Assembly: GCA_037074615.1 (NCBI GenBank)
Contig: CM073537.1
Location: forward strand, 17,379,989-17,443,988
Direction of reading: 5' to 3'
DNA: 64,000 bases
Origin: Leucaena leucocephala
Taxonomy: Eukaryota > Streptophyta > Magnoliopsida > Fabales > Fabaceae
Shown here: in pieces, positions 12,103 to 24,800 of the stretch
Layout: each line of letters begins with the position of its first letter
Numbering within the stretch: the first letter of the stretch is position 1
Program-made: the position numbers and the translations under genes
Notes under the pieces: model-generated
Seen by the model: the letters and a program-made list of their open reading frames with translations, nothing else
Told to the model about the DNA's origin: nothing
The model's database searches: none

Positions 12103-14898
12103 ATGGAATCGCTGCTAGCGAACTACGCGTCTTCTGACGAAGAAGAACATGAGCAACCTCAGATACCAATCCCCTCCTCTTCATCTAAACCTAGCTCTGA
12201 GCATGGTGAGGCAACGTCTTCAACGACCCGCTCGCTCTTCTCGTCTCTTCCTCAACCCAAATCTTCTTCCCACTTTCAATCCCTTCCTCAACCTAAGCAA
12301 TCCTCCAGTTCCACGAACGTTCTAAGCGGTGAAGATGACTTAGAAACTCGCTCCGGAAGCATCGCTATATCTTCCTCCATTTTCTCGTCTCTTCCTCAAC
12401 TCAAAAGCAGCTCAATTAACCCGTTGTCTGCTGCACCCTCAACGATGAGCAGTGATATCGATGGCTATGATGCGGATTCAATAAGCACTCAACAACCTAG
12501 TGGGCGTACTTCCCTTTTCTCTTCCCTTCCCAAACCTAAATCCCAAATCGAGCAAGAACCCGCTCCTAGGGTTTCTGCCTCTAGCCCTAGTACCAAAAAA
12601 GTTATTCAATTCAGGCCTCCCATAATTCCTTTGAAGAAATCTAGCGAAGTGGATGACGACGACGACGAGGATAATGAGCCTGAAGCAGAAAACAAGAGAA
12701 AGAAGTTGGAGACTGCGCCTCAAACTTCGTCTGTGAAGTCATTCTTGTCCAGTATTCCGGCTCCCAGAAATTCGTCTACATTGGGCGTTCAAGCGACATC
12801 TGGTTCAGGCCGACGGTCAATAATTGAAACGGATGCACCAGCATCGAATGCTGATGGTTCTGCGGCGGAGAATAACGTTAATGCTGATCAAAATGGAGGA
12901 AGTTATGCTAGTTATGAGAGTCATAGCAATTACCAATATGGTACCGAACAAAATTCGGGGTACTATATAGATGGCAGTAGTTATGGCAACTATGGTTCGG
13001 GTATTGATCAGAGTGTTGGTGGTCAGCCGGAGGCTGGGACTGCTAATTCGGCCAACCCTGCGTCATACCATGTAAATAGTGATACATATGTAAGTTATAA
13101 TGCCTATGGTGATTATGGACAATATGGAAATAACTGGGCTGACGGGTACGGGCCAACAGTGCCCGAGATGTCTGGGACGAGTGACAATGGGATGAAAGCG
13201 TCTGGGAAGCATGGAAGGAGTGAGATTCCCTCGGAAATTATGGAGGTGAAGCAAGAAGAGTTGATTAAGAATCGGCCAAGAGAGGACCAGGTCAAGCTAA
13301 CAGGGATAGCCTTCGGACCTTCTTATCAGGTATTTTTCACTTGTGTTTTGTGTGTTTAGACTGTTTTCTTATACAAGGACATTTTGTTTCTTCAATGTAT
13401 TGCCAATTCTGTCAAAATGCAATGCATGGTTTTGCAAATTAGACTTTGTCAAGTTGACCAACAATCAAGGGAGCTTGTTGGGGTGTCAGCTTTAGTTGGA
13501 TAGTAGTGAGGCTCCGTTAGTACATTGTTTGCCTCAACAGGTCCATTCCTGATGTGAAATTGTGCTCAAATAGTGATAGGAATACCAGTCAAAAGCAAGC
13601 TCTGTTGGATTTCTTCATTGCTATGTTGATTACATGATGCTATAATTGATTTAATCTTAAGCATGAACTTGCTAAATAATGCAACCTTGTCATATGTAAT
13701 ATTTTGTAGAAATTTTGGTAATTAATAAGACTCTTGAAAATTTTTTGCACGTTTTTGTTATTTGTAGGGAGCCTAAAAGCTTGGTTCCAAAGTTAGCTAG
13801 GAGTAATGCGACCAGATTCTCTGTACCCTTTTTTGTGTACTTAAGCGGTAGTTTGGATGATCTTAGGAGCCATTGAGAGGTGTCTTGTAAAAATTGTCGT
13901 GGTAGATTTGGAGGGGTTGGTGGACTTTCATATACAATTTCTTGATGATTCTGTTCCCCACAAGGGAGGATAGAGATTTTTGTTTCCATTTCCCCATCGC
14001 CTCTCCCCCCAAAACATTAAATAAATAAAAGACGATTGGGAGAGCTTTGCAAATGTTTTCTGTATTCAAAATTTTTTAGGTAGATTATGAATAAAAGATC
14101 TGTTGTTTTGGTTAAGAGTGGTTTGACAAGAAAGATTCAGGTCCTTCTGTTTCATGATTCTGTGAAAAAGACATATACACTGTTCTTTCATCTTGTGTGA
14201 TAATTTTCATGAATAATAGAAATACGATGTTATGTTGGTATCAGTCTGCTATGTATATGATTTATTCATCATGGAGCTTCTTCGTCCCAATTTGGGATTT
14301 ATTTTATATCAGATTTACATCTTATTTTTATATTAGGATAGGACTCAACCGCCATGTCATATTCTGTTACAAGTCTTACATCCGGAAGGTTACCTTAAAA
14401 CAAGGGCCTTATAAGGCGCCATTGGGCTATCCAACCCCAACGGCTGTCTAGCTTTGGGGTGTAATTCTTTCAAGGACACGTGCTTGTTGCCATATTCAAA
14501 GGACAATTTTCTCCCTTTGGCGTGTGTTAGTATATGCTAGCTCTGGTTGAGGGGTGTGTAGCTTGCTAACTCTTATGTCTAGGTTTGGTCCATGACGTGA
14601 ATCATGCAGGTTTGGGGAAAGATCTAATCCACGTAAACAATAGAACACGAGGACATAGTGAAGAAAGCAAATTGGTTGAATTCATGTGTCATTTGGTTAG
14701 TATTAAGATTATTCATGAGAACCTTTTCTCCTCTTGCAGCCTGTTTCTGCAAAGGGGAAGCCTTCGAAGCTGCATAGGAGGAAGCATCAAATAGGCTCGC
14801 TGTACTTCGATATGAAACAAAAGGAATCAGAACTTGCTGAGCGGCGTTCGAAGGGCATGCTCACAAAAGCTGAGACACAGGCCAAATATGGCTGGTGA
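12103..14898 (+). CDS. PRCC: PRCC-domain proline-rich protein (2 exons, 461 aa)
   Basis: Exons: 12103-13329 and 14740-14898, joined by a 1410-bp GT-AG intron that keeps frame. The start is the first in-frame ATG and gives MESLLANYASSDEEE, the usual N-terminus of plant PRCC homologues. Five degenerate Phe-Ser-Ser-Leu-Pro-x-Pro-Lys motifs are spread over the first 230 residues, followed by an acidic stretch (VDDDDDEDNEPE). A Tyr/Gly/Asn-rich, prion-like segment covers about residues 266-365. The conserved PRCC C-terminus runs from VKQEELIKNRPREDQVKLTG into exon 2 and ends KAETQAKYGW. Human PRCC binds MAD2B and is linked to splicing factors; the plant role is little known, and a nuclear mRNA-processing function is inferred. 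Confidence 0.92.
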
Positions 14899-15875
14899 TC
14901 TTTGGATTCTTCTCTGTTGTAATTTCATGAACTGTTCTTGAAACACAAGGTATCTATAACTGAAATTGTTGGGACGAGGATTAGAGACATTTCATATGAC
15001 TGAATTCTTCAGCACAAGGCAAACAGATAACAATTGAGAAGTGTCCCAATTGTGTCATGAGCTATATTCTCCCTAGTTTTTTTTTTTCCTTTTTTGAATA
15101 TGGCTCTTTGCCGTAACCTTGTAATTCGTCCATCTCTAAATGTAGTTCATTGGAAAACACACAAACCAAGGAGATACCAAAACTTATGTATTATATAGAA
15201 ATTAGTTATTTCTTTTTATTTTTACTCTATTTAAACTTAAACCACACTTGATTTTGGAAACAACTAGTAATTATACTTAGAAAATTGTATTAGGAAACTT
15301 AGGCTTACGTTTAGGAATGGATAAAGTAATTCCAACTTTTTTAAAAAGGGAGATAGAATCTTGAAGAATTACCTTTTCTCTCTCTTTTCACTAATTATCT
15401 AGACTTCTCCAGAACATCAAATGCAACGTTGTACTTATTTTCAATTGTCTAATTGACTATAACTTATGTCAAATCTTTTTTACTAGATTGACTTACAAGA
15501 TATCAATGCCATGCCAGCCAGGAAAGCGATACACGAGAAACTATGATTTATCTTCTCATTCATGGATATCTTTGAGCGAACAAAATACAATCGTGCAGAT
15601 CAAGTTCAAAGCATGTAAATTTATAAGCGATTTCAGAAGGAATGCACCAAATGGAGTTCGAATTCACCTCGGATGATGGTACATGTTACCTAGCAACCAT
15701 CATCCTCCCAAACTAGGCAAAACTTAAAACTGAGTAAGAAAAATCCAGATGTCAGGTGTGCAAAGGAAAAGACAGATAACATGATTAGAAAGTGAATAAT
15801 TTGACAAGAAAAATAAGGTACATATATACAAAAAAGAAGAAGCTAACATACATAGCATTCCAACGATATGATGCT
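14899..15875. other. Convergent intergenic spacer between PRCC and LIG4
   Basis: The gap lies between two convergent 3' ends. It holds the presumed 3' UTRs and AT-rich sequence. No further gene or repeat is recognised. Confidence 0.6.
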
Positions 15876-18800
15876 CTACCAATCCTTAAGCAGCTCATTA
15901 GCAACATCCTTATAGCTAACTTTCTTTTTCCTTGAAGGCCCAGCATTGTATTGTACAGGTGGCTTCTCATCTTTAACATTATCATTTGTTGGCTTATCAT
16001 CTTCAACACTATCATTTTTTGTTGGCTTGTCATCTTTAACACTATCATTCTTTGTTTCGTCAACTTCCTTTGTCGCAAGGCTAGGGAACAAGCCAAAAAG
16101 CATCGCCTGTATTGGATCAGCCATAACTTCATGTTGTTCAGCCCTAGTGTTTAGGTCATTATGCTGCTCAGCCATTTCAATTTCGGGAACAGAATGTTCT
16201 TCACGTTCAATTTCCTTCAAAACCTCTTGCTTAACTGCATCGTCTCGTTTTGATGGCGGCTCAGGATTTTGTAGTATCACTGTCTCAGTGACTTCTGCGC
16301 CATGATGAGAGTCAAGACTGAAATCTCTTGAGTCAATGTCACCTTCACATGGTTTTTCATCATGAGAACCACTTTCATCTGTTGCATATTCAAATATTTT
16401 TGCAGGCCTTTTCCCAATACGTGCTCGTGATCGATGAGTTTGGTTGCCGGCTGTTTTAACCATGTTACTGCCTCTGCCTACAGGTCTTCCTCGTTTCCTT
16501 TTGCCACTCTTCTCCAAGGACACCAAACTTTCATCAACAGGTTTTGCACTTCTCAGCTGACTTTCCTTTTCAGAGACAAGTGACGAATTTTGGTCTTCGA
16601 CATTATCTCCACCACAATGACCCTCTAAAGCCCTGTCATGTTTGCTGAAACAGTTGGCACAAAACCATCATGTTAATCAGCTTCTGCATTTATATTGAAA
16701 GGTATTTGAATTAACAAAGCTAAATTCATTGAAGTAGCATTTGATGGCTAAAATACCATAAGGTCTATCAATGGAACTTTAAAGTGCCGTAACAAAAGAA
16801 AATGTTATTAATCCAAAAAAACAAATCATACTCGCAACTGTTAGCATCAGCAAAGGTGTTGTCAAATTCATCGTATTCATTTCATTAACTTCTCAAAAAC
16901 TTTTCTTCTCTCAAACCACAAGTCTCACAAACTTTTCTTATCCATATATTTTAACTTACCACTCTTCAGTAGTTAGTTCTTCTATTCCGCTGGGCTTCAA
17001 TGTATATGTTTGTTCTGGTAGTCTTCGGCCTTGTTCCAAAGAATCTTCAAGCCACTGAGATCCAACAAGATGCAGCCTCTTGCTTGAAAGAAATTTTTCT
17101 TCAACTGAAGTGAAACTATATGCAGTTGAAAATCCACACACCCCAGGGAAGGAAGGGGGGAAAAGGAACAAATGCAAGGTTAATTTTCCGGCAAAAGGAT
17201 CCTCTAATGCAAACCAAGAAAAAAACAAAAAAAATTCACACAATATGATTAGGAATAAAATGATTTCACGTCAGAATGACAGGACAGACTCATGAAATGC
17301 CAAGATGACGCAGCCAGCACACGCAATGGTTAACAAGATGACGGAAAAGTAGCTAACCTTGTTAACACATCTTTAAAGTCAACATTATATCCTGGAACTG
17401 ACAAGGACACAAAGTGGGTAGCAGAAGTGGGACTATCGGTAACTTTGCCACCATGCATGAGAATTTCAGACTGCAATCTCCTCAGTGAAAGTCCCGACAG
17501 AACTTCCCAATCTCCTTTCCTTCATGAAAAAAGTTAAATAATCAGAAATCTGTTTAGCAAGACAGAGAAACATCCATCATATCCTAAATTGTAAATATTC
17601 ATATGCTAAAGGTAAATACTTAAATTATCTTACGAAGGTGGTATAAAAGTGTGGAAATAAATGGAACATCCTTGAAAGCGAGACCACTTATCCTTTGGGC
17701 AGTACTTTTTCCTGTAATAGTCAATAGTGCTGACATCTTTTTTTGATCTGAGAATATTGCTCAAGAGCTAGAGGAGAAACGAAACTGAGTTAAATTACAA
17801 TTACATAGGTATATGATTGAGGTTGATTTTGTTTATTTAAGGAAAAAAGAAAGACATGTCATTCAAGTAATTAAGATGTATTCAAGCCATCTTATTACAT
17901 CAAAAGGTCCATACAAAATGGAAATTGAGATGTTACTTCTTTCAAAAAGGTTCAAGCTGAAGGATATCATGCATCATGAATACCTGCCCCAAACATGCTA
18001 AAATCAAAGGGATTAGAGGCATAAAAACATATTCGATTTAATTAGTATACCCCATTTCACCACAGACAAACTTGACGCTCCACCTTCAACTTTCACGTGA
18101 CAGTTTTCCTAATAGGGCTGATACTTTTTGAAGGGGAATAGCTCTCCATTCTATTGGGGATAATAGACATAATCATAATCATAAATATGCTAAAAAGTAA
18201 TAGATTAGGGCAAGATACACTCTTCCTCTCATTTTGACATACAAAGCACCAAACAAAAGTCAATATAAATCCACCCAGCCCAGAGTAATTATCAGATAAA
18301 CTTGGATTCTCTCCTCTGCTTGCTCCTTGTGTTTCCATGTTTAACATACAGAGTACAGCCTCTGAGAATTTGGGAAGGAAAAAATAGCTAATATTACCTG
18401 CTTGATGTCCGCACAATCAAGATTCAAGTAGTATGAATCTGAGAACTCATCAATTTCTTCATATAACTTCTTTGTGAGTTCAGAAAGGAAAAGGAAGTAC
18501 CTTTTAAACAAGACCATTGAAAGGAATACCCGTCAGAACTTCTTTTAATGAAGCTAAATAAGTCCAAACACAATGACCCTACTCACTTTGGCTGTAAGGG
18601 AATAAGCTTCTTTTGCGTACAGCAATCTAATACCCAAATATAATGAATGATATCACCATGACGTTTTGCAGCTTCAAATTTAAAACCTGCCAGAAGACTC
18701 TATTATATATTTGGGAAATAGGACAAGGCCCTTTTGCATGCTTGCACTCTCATGAACCTGCAGGCATGCACATAAAAAGGAAGATGGATGGAGAGGGAGG

Positions 18801-21800
18801 GAGCAGAGAGAGAGAGTACCCTTGCTATCTGCTGCAACACAATGGGTGACTGAATTGTTCAAGTTCATCGAGAAAGTGCCCCCATTCTCAGCAATCATCT
18901 TATGTAAGGAATCAAGAGAATGGGATGTAGGCACATTGACGAAATCTGAATCTGTCAAGGAAAACTTTATCGCACCCACCGGCTTTTCCTCCATGCAGGA
19001 GAGGTACTGTACCCGATAGAGAAAGAGAGAAGAGGGACCATGGCTGGGTGGGTCCAACCAGCCCCCACTTCTCTCTCCTCTCTCTTTGCAGCACCCTGGC
19101 TACACAGCAAGGAAGAGAAGCTATTCTCCTTTTCAATACAGTTAGGACCTAGGGCAACTGATACGAAGGATTATTATCTAAACATCTTACAATGTCTTTG
19201 GCCTTTAGAGAAATTAAAGCATAAAGCAACATAAAATATTTTCATGAATGGAACTATGCCTTTCCTACTATTTTTACCCCCACAAAAGTACATTCTATTT
19301 TGATAAATATTAAGTTAGAACAAAATATTTTCTAAGACACATCACCAGAAAAAAAAAAAGCAATCTGTTGTGAACAAAGCATAGGTAACTTGCCAGGCTC
19401 TCGGATACAAAACATCATATTTGAAAATATTAACGAGCCACCCTTAACATTGGAAACATCAGTCTGAATAAAATGAGAAGGGACAACGGACATGTTTTTT
19501 TTTCCATCCCTTTTAGAGGATTTCATGCGTTTTAATTTACTATCCTGCATGCTGCCATACTCTATGCTCGCCTTTGTGGTGCCATTGCTAGAATGCACGA
19601 GTTCTATAAATGCTGCAGAGACAGAAGAGGAATAGAAATGTTTTAGAATGTCCATCAGATACACATCAACACAAGCTATTTAACAAATTTGAAGGAATAA
19701 GGAATTTAATTAAAGAAGATTAAGTTGTTATATTGAACATGATTGGTGCCTGATGTTAAGGAGCAGTTGATACAATTTACTTACATTGCACATCAAGACA
19801 TTCATACCAGGGTTTGTCATATCTCACCCTGTCAATCCGAGGAAATCTCAGACTGTAAGGTGCAGCAAATACCTGCAAATCCAACCATTCAAATGAAAAC
19901 TGTGCAATTAAGGAGACAAGGAAATATAACCTGCAACCCTTGCCGTTACCAAAACACATGACATCTGACACACCTCAGATTCTATAGTTCGAATGTCACT
20001 GGTTATAGAGAGAATTATTGATCTGCATGAGGAGAGGTAAAATATTGATCACATCTGAAAGTGAAAGCATTATTTACTATAGACATCAAGACGAATATAT
20101 TTACTTGTCAGGGCTCTCAATCCACACATCAGGCCGTTCTTTTGAATGGTTAGTGACTTGATAAAAACTTGGTGGCCTCTTCTTTGGGTATTCATACTTC
20201 CTATCAGGGGAAAAACCCACTATATATCATTAAGAAAACTAATAAATTACACCTTCAATCTTCAACCACGTGATTTCATTTAAACACAGAAGACCAGACA
20301 AGCTCTATGAACGAGCCAACCTGACCTAGTAGTACTTTAGAATATCACATAATATCTATAGCCCATTTTTAGCTGCATTCTTCTCAAATTTCCAGGAAAA
20401 GGATAATGGTATTAGCCATGATGAATTTCATTAGCCTCATTAGACATTTTGATAGAAAGCAAGATATGGGATGCATGAGTCTCATTTTAATTAGTACACA
20501 ATGCTCTATGGGCTAATCAAGTAGGTTGGTTCTCCTGCCTAAATAGCTAGTTTTCGGGAGAAGGTTTCTCATCCCACTTGGGTGCCCATCACACTTAGTC
20601 AACATATACAAGTTACCTGAAATATGGTTTCAGTTTGGTTACTAGGGCATCAAGCTCATCATCAGAAAGTCCAGTACCAACTCTACAAAATGAGAAAAAT
20701 CTGCAATGAAAAGAAAGACGTGATTTTAAACATCTATAGATCATTATGTATAGAATCCATAAAAGCTATTTTAGTGATTCATTAATGCGAACAGAAGAAT
20801 GTCATGTGGGTAATTCTTTTTGTGGTACATTTAAGCATAGTTTACTTAACGTTGCGCAGCAGAAGTATGTTACACTTTAGAAAAAAAAAAACATATACCG
20901 CTTGGGATGTGCACTGGGGGAGGGACGCTCTGCTAGGCCCACCAAGAATTGAGCAACCTGAAATGAGAATCACCCCCCCTATAACTACATATGCAGGAAA
21001 AGAATCTTAAAAGTCAGCTGATGGGGATAAATGACTAAACCTCCCCTCCTCTTCGTCCAGAGCCATAATACCCACCTTCACAAAGTCAAAATATTACATG
21101 CAAATTAGCAATAACAAATAGAGGACTCTCTAGAATGCATTGAAGGCTAGAAATAAACTTATATAGTATATACCTATGATAAGTGCATCCAGATCAGAAC
21201 CAGCATGTATATACTCTGGCTTCAATTTCATCCACTTTCCACTACGGTCGCTGGGTTCCCATTTGGAACCAAGGTCTTTCAGAACAACGCCCTCATCTCT
21301 AAATGAAGGAGAAAACTAAGCACTTCACAAGAAGCACATGTAATTGTGTGTGCTTTTTAAAGTAAAACAAGAGAATAATTAAAGCTATCCACATCAGACT
21401 ATCATTCAAAATCTAACTACTATATTAAACCACACAGAAAACTACCATTAACTTCAGATCTCTACAGCTTGAATTAATGCTGCAAGAAGAGGTTACCCGT
21501 GAAATATGCTTGCATAGGAATATACGCAGTAGATAATGATATTATAATCCAAAATTAAAGTAACATAGATAGCATAATTTGCAGGCTGCAGATAAAATCC
21601 ACCAACTAGTCTTGTATATTTTTATTGTCTAATAATAATAATTCTACAATAATAACAAAAAGTTTTATCCTACTAAATAAAGTCAGCTACGTGAAAAAAA
21701 AAATAGTTTCAGTACAGATAAACTCCCAAGATAAAGATAAATTGCAAGGAACTCCAGTCATTTCTATCTTCCTTACCTATATAATGAACTATAGAGTAGT

Positions 21801-24800
21801 CTGAAAAGAAGACTCCTAAACTGTACAAACTCCTCTGTATATATTGCACCGCTGAAACTTGAATAATAAGAGAATCAGAGCATTAATCTCTGAACCCCTT
21901 CAAATTCAAATCAAATGTAGAACCTTTATCTCAATGCTCATGCTCCACAATCCTAATTACCCATCCAACCATAAACTATCACCATCCCCTGTGATTCAAA
22001 ATGTGATAAACCCCTAAATGAACCCAACTTCAGTTCTTCTAAGTATCTAACTACCCTTCCTGCCATGCAATATTTGCAGCAACCAAGCAGTTACATATTA
22101 GATGATTAAGACTTTCTAAACTCTCCTACTTCACACTGTCTATGATCCAGTCACGAAAGCAAACTGGAATTTTGAGAATAAATAACAGAGCGTACTTCAA
22201 ATATCCTCAGATAGTCTAAGATGTAAAGAAGAATGTGGCTTTTTGCTACCTATTCTCGATAGTTTCTTTGAAAAATCTCTCAACTTCATCCACATTACGA
22301 GCGATAAATGACCAATGAGGTTCCCCTGTAAAACATCATGGGTGAGAAGCCAGATCTACACGTGAGCACACAGCTAAGCCATAAAACAATGCTACATGTT
22401 AATTGTTATGTCATTGCATAATCATTAGAGCATGTAAAAATTTGCAAAATATGAAAACCAAGCAGTTATGTGTTTCATGGATGACTCAATTTATGTATCC
22501 AATGAACAGCTACTAACATGAAGAGGTGGAAAAACCTTTCCTCAAAGTGCAAAATGAAAAGCAAAAAAGGAAAAAAAAAAATCTGAAAGAATCTTACCAG
22601 ATGGACAATTAGAGTTGAGGCCACCATTAGGTATTAAGATTTCCAAACTCCCCCTTAAGGGCCTCACAACTTTACAGAGAAGCTCGTGTCTTTCCTTCAA
22701 AGTCTGGTGTATAACACTTGTATCTCCAACATAAAGGATATCAAATGCAACGTCTAGTCATTCTTAAGTCAAGGGATACAGATATGAACTGGGATGATTG
22801 AATCACTTGTTGCACCAGCAAATTCCTATATCGTGCAAAATTAGATAACAATTCTTCCATTGACACCCAACCCACAAAAAAGCCCTTGGAAGCTGAATTC
22901 AATGGTTGTGAACCCATCTAGTTGAAGGATACAACATAACTGCATCAGGGAGAAAATTTAAGACTGAGAAAAAGTTAAACTTCAACTATCAATTTCTGCC
23001 ACAATAAAAATGACAAAATCCAACGACAAAAACCTGTCTATCACTATCAAGCCCGTCCCTTGCTGCTTTTGCTGCAAAAGACAGAAAAATTGTAAGAGAA
23101 AAATGCTCTGGAAAATAAAAACTATAAGATGAAAAGGTATAAAAAGTTTGATTGAGCCAGATGACAGTAAGTACCGATTTCCTGATTTGAACCAAATTCA
23201 GCAAAACGGTTCAAGGATTTATCCCAAACCAACATTTCACCATCAAGAATACACCTAAACAAAACCATGAAGCAAGGATAAATTTAAAAACACAAGCTAA
23301 TCAAACAAAAAGTATGTTGTCATGACATTTGAGTGACAGGCAGAATGTTAGTTAAGAATGATTCACAAATTAGTATTTAATGTACTCATGCAACAATTTT
23401 ATAATAAACTTTTTCTTTTGTTCTTTTATTTTCTCTATCTCTTTGTTAGGAGGGAAAATAACAATATCATTGGATAAGTTTCCCTACAAAGAAAAAACAA
23501 ATAGACCAAAAAAGAATTGCCTGTTCTCTACTGAGTTGAGATCCAATATTATATAGCTTTTCTGAATGCGTTTTTTGGATAGTTTTTGTTGTCTTGTGGC
23601 CAAAAAGAGAGGGATGAAAGGAAGTTGTTGTCTGTCCGAACAAAACTGAGATAAAGTGTGCATTCCTGGAATGCCTGCTTAATGTGTATTGGAAACCTAA
23701 GCAAGCATGGGAAACCCCTCATAAAAACAAACTCGTTAAGGGGGAAGAACCATGAAACTTGAGTGGCTTAAGAATTGTTTACAACTGCCCGATGCGGGAC
23801 TCTAATATGTCAGGGTTTCATGCCTCCTTAAGCAACTTTTGTAATTATGATGTTTAGTTGAGTAGAATTAGCATACATGCATAAAGAAGAGAGAGAGAGA
23901 GAGAGCATAGAGAAATGAAAACAGATAAACAAAATTTAGGCAAGCAAGAAAACAGAAACTTGACATAAATATCTACCTGTCAACAAGAATATTCTGTAAC
24001 ATGATGTCTGACATCCCATGTTGATATTCTGAATGGTCAAGAAAGTTCCTGTAATATGAATCAGTTAACTTAAAAATACTACATAAGCACACACATCAAA
24101 CAAGTTAAATAAAATAAAATCACATAACAATACAACATTTCCTGAGAAGACCAAAGCAAATGGAAAAATCAGGGGGGAAATTCAAAGATCATAGCATGAC
24201 TGTCACCAGGTATCTTTTGAAAAACATAAAAGAATCTAATAATTTATCAGGTGAATAAAACAAAAAAAAAGAATGTAAGGAAGCAGAAATCCTCCTGGGG
24301 CATAAAGTACAAATTCAGAATAACAAAAATCAGGTGTATATTTGTGTGAGCACACAGCATGAACTTGCCTTGAGAAGAAATGTATATTTGTTCCATTTTT
24401 ATGAATTTGGATTCGATCACCATCAAACTTGCACTCGACAACAACTTCCTTCCCATGAAGCTAAAATGAGGAGAGGCATTAGACATCATAAGTAAACATA
24501 TATCAAGCAAACAAGTAGATATTGCAAATAATCATGCATTTTGATACAACAAGCCATTTGACATAGTTATCATATTAGCTCCTCTCTGTTAAAAACCACC
24601 TTAGTCAGAAGAATGCATACTGTTAGCAGATAATCTACAGTGAAATTATGGTTATTGTCGATTGATGCAATAGAATAAGAAACACAAGGAAATAGGAAAG
24701 ATGTTTTGCAATAAATTAAAAAATTGGATAGAGATAATCTATGGGCCAGCCCAGTGACCTCTCTCTACCTTTTCTACGTACTGTAAAATGGTAGTCTCCA

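Noticed and set aside
15946..16305. Plus-strand open frame opposite the last LIG4 exon
   Set aside because: It is antisense to well-supported coding sequence and resembles no family.
22989..23204. Exon 9 of LIG4 extended to read DSDRQVFVVGF and then joined at 23015 to exon 11
   Set aside because: It keeps frame but inserts six residues foreign to the family. The microexon at 22933-22939 gives the expected LCY with strong splice sites.
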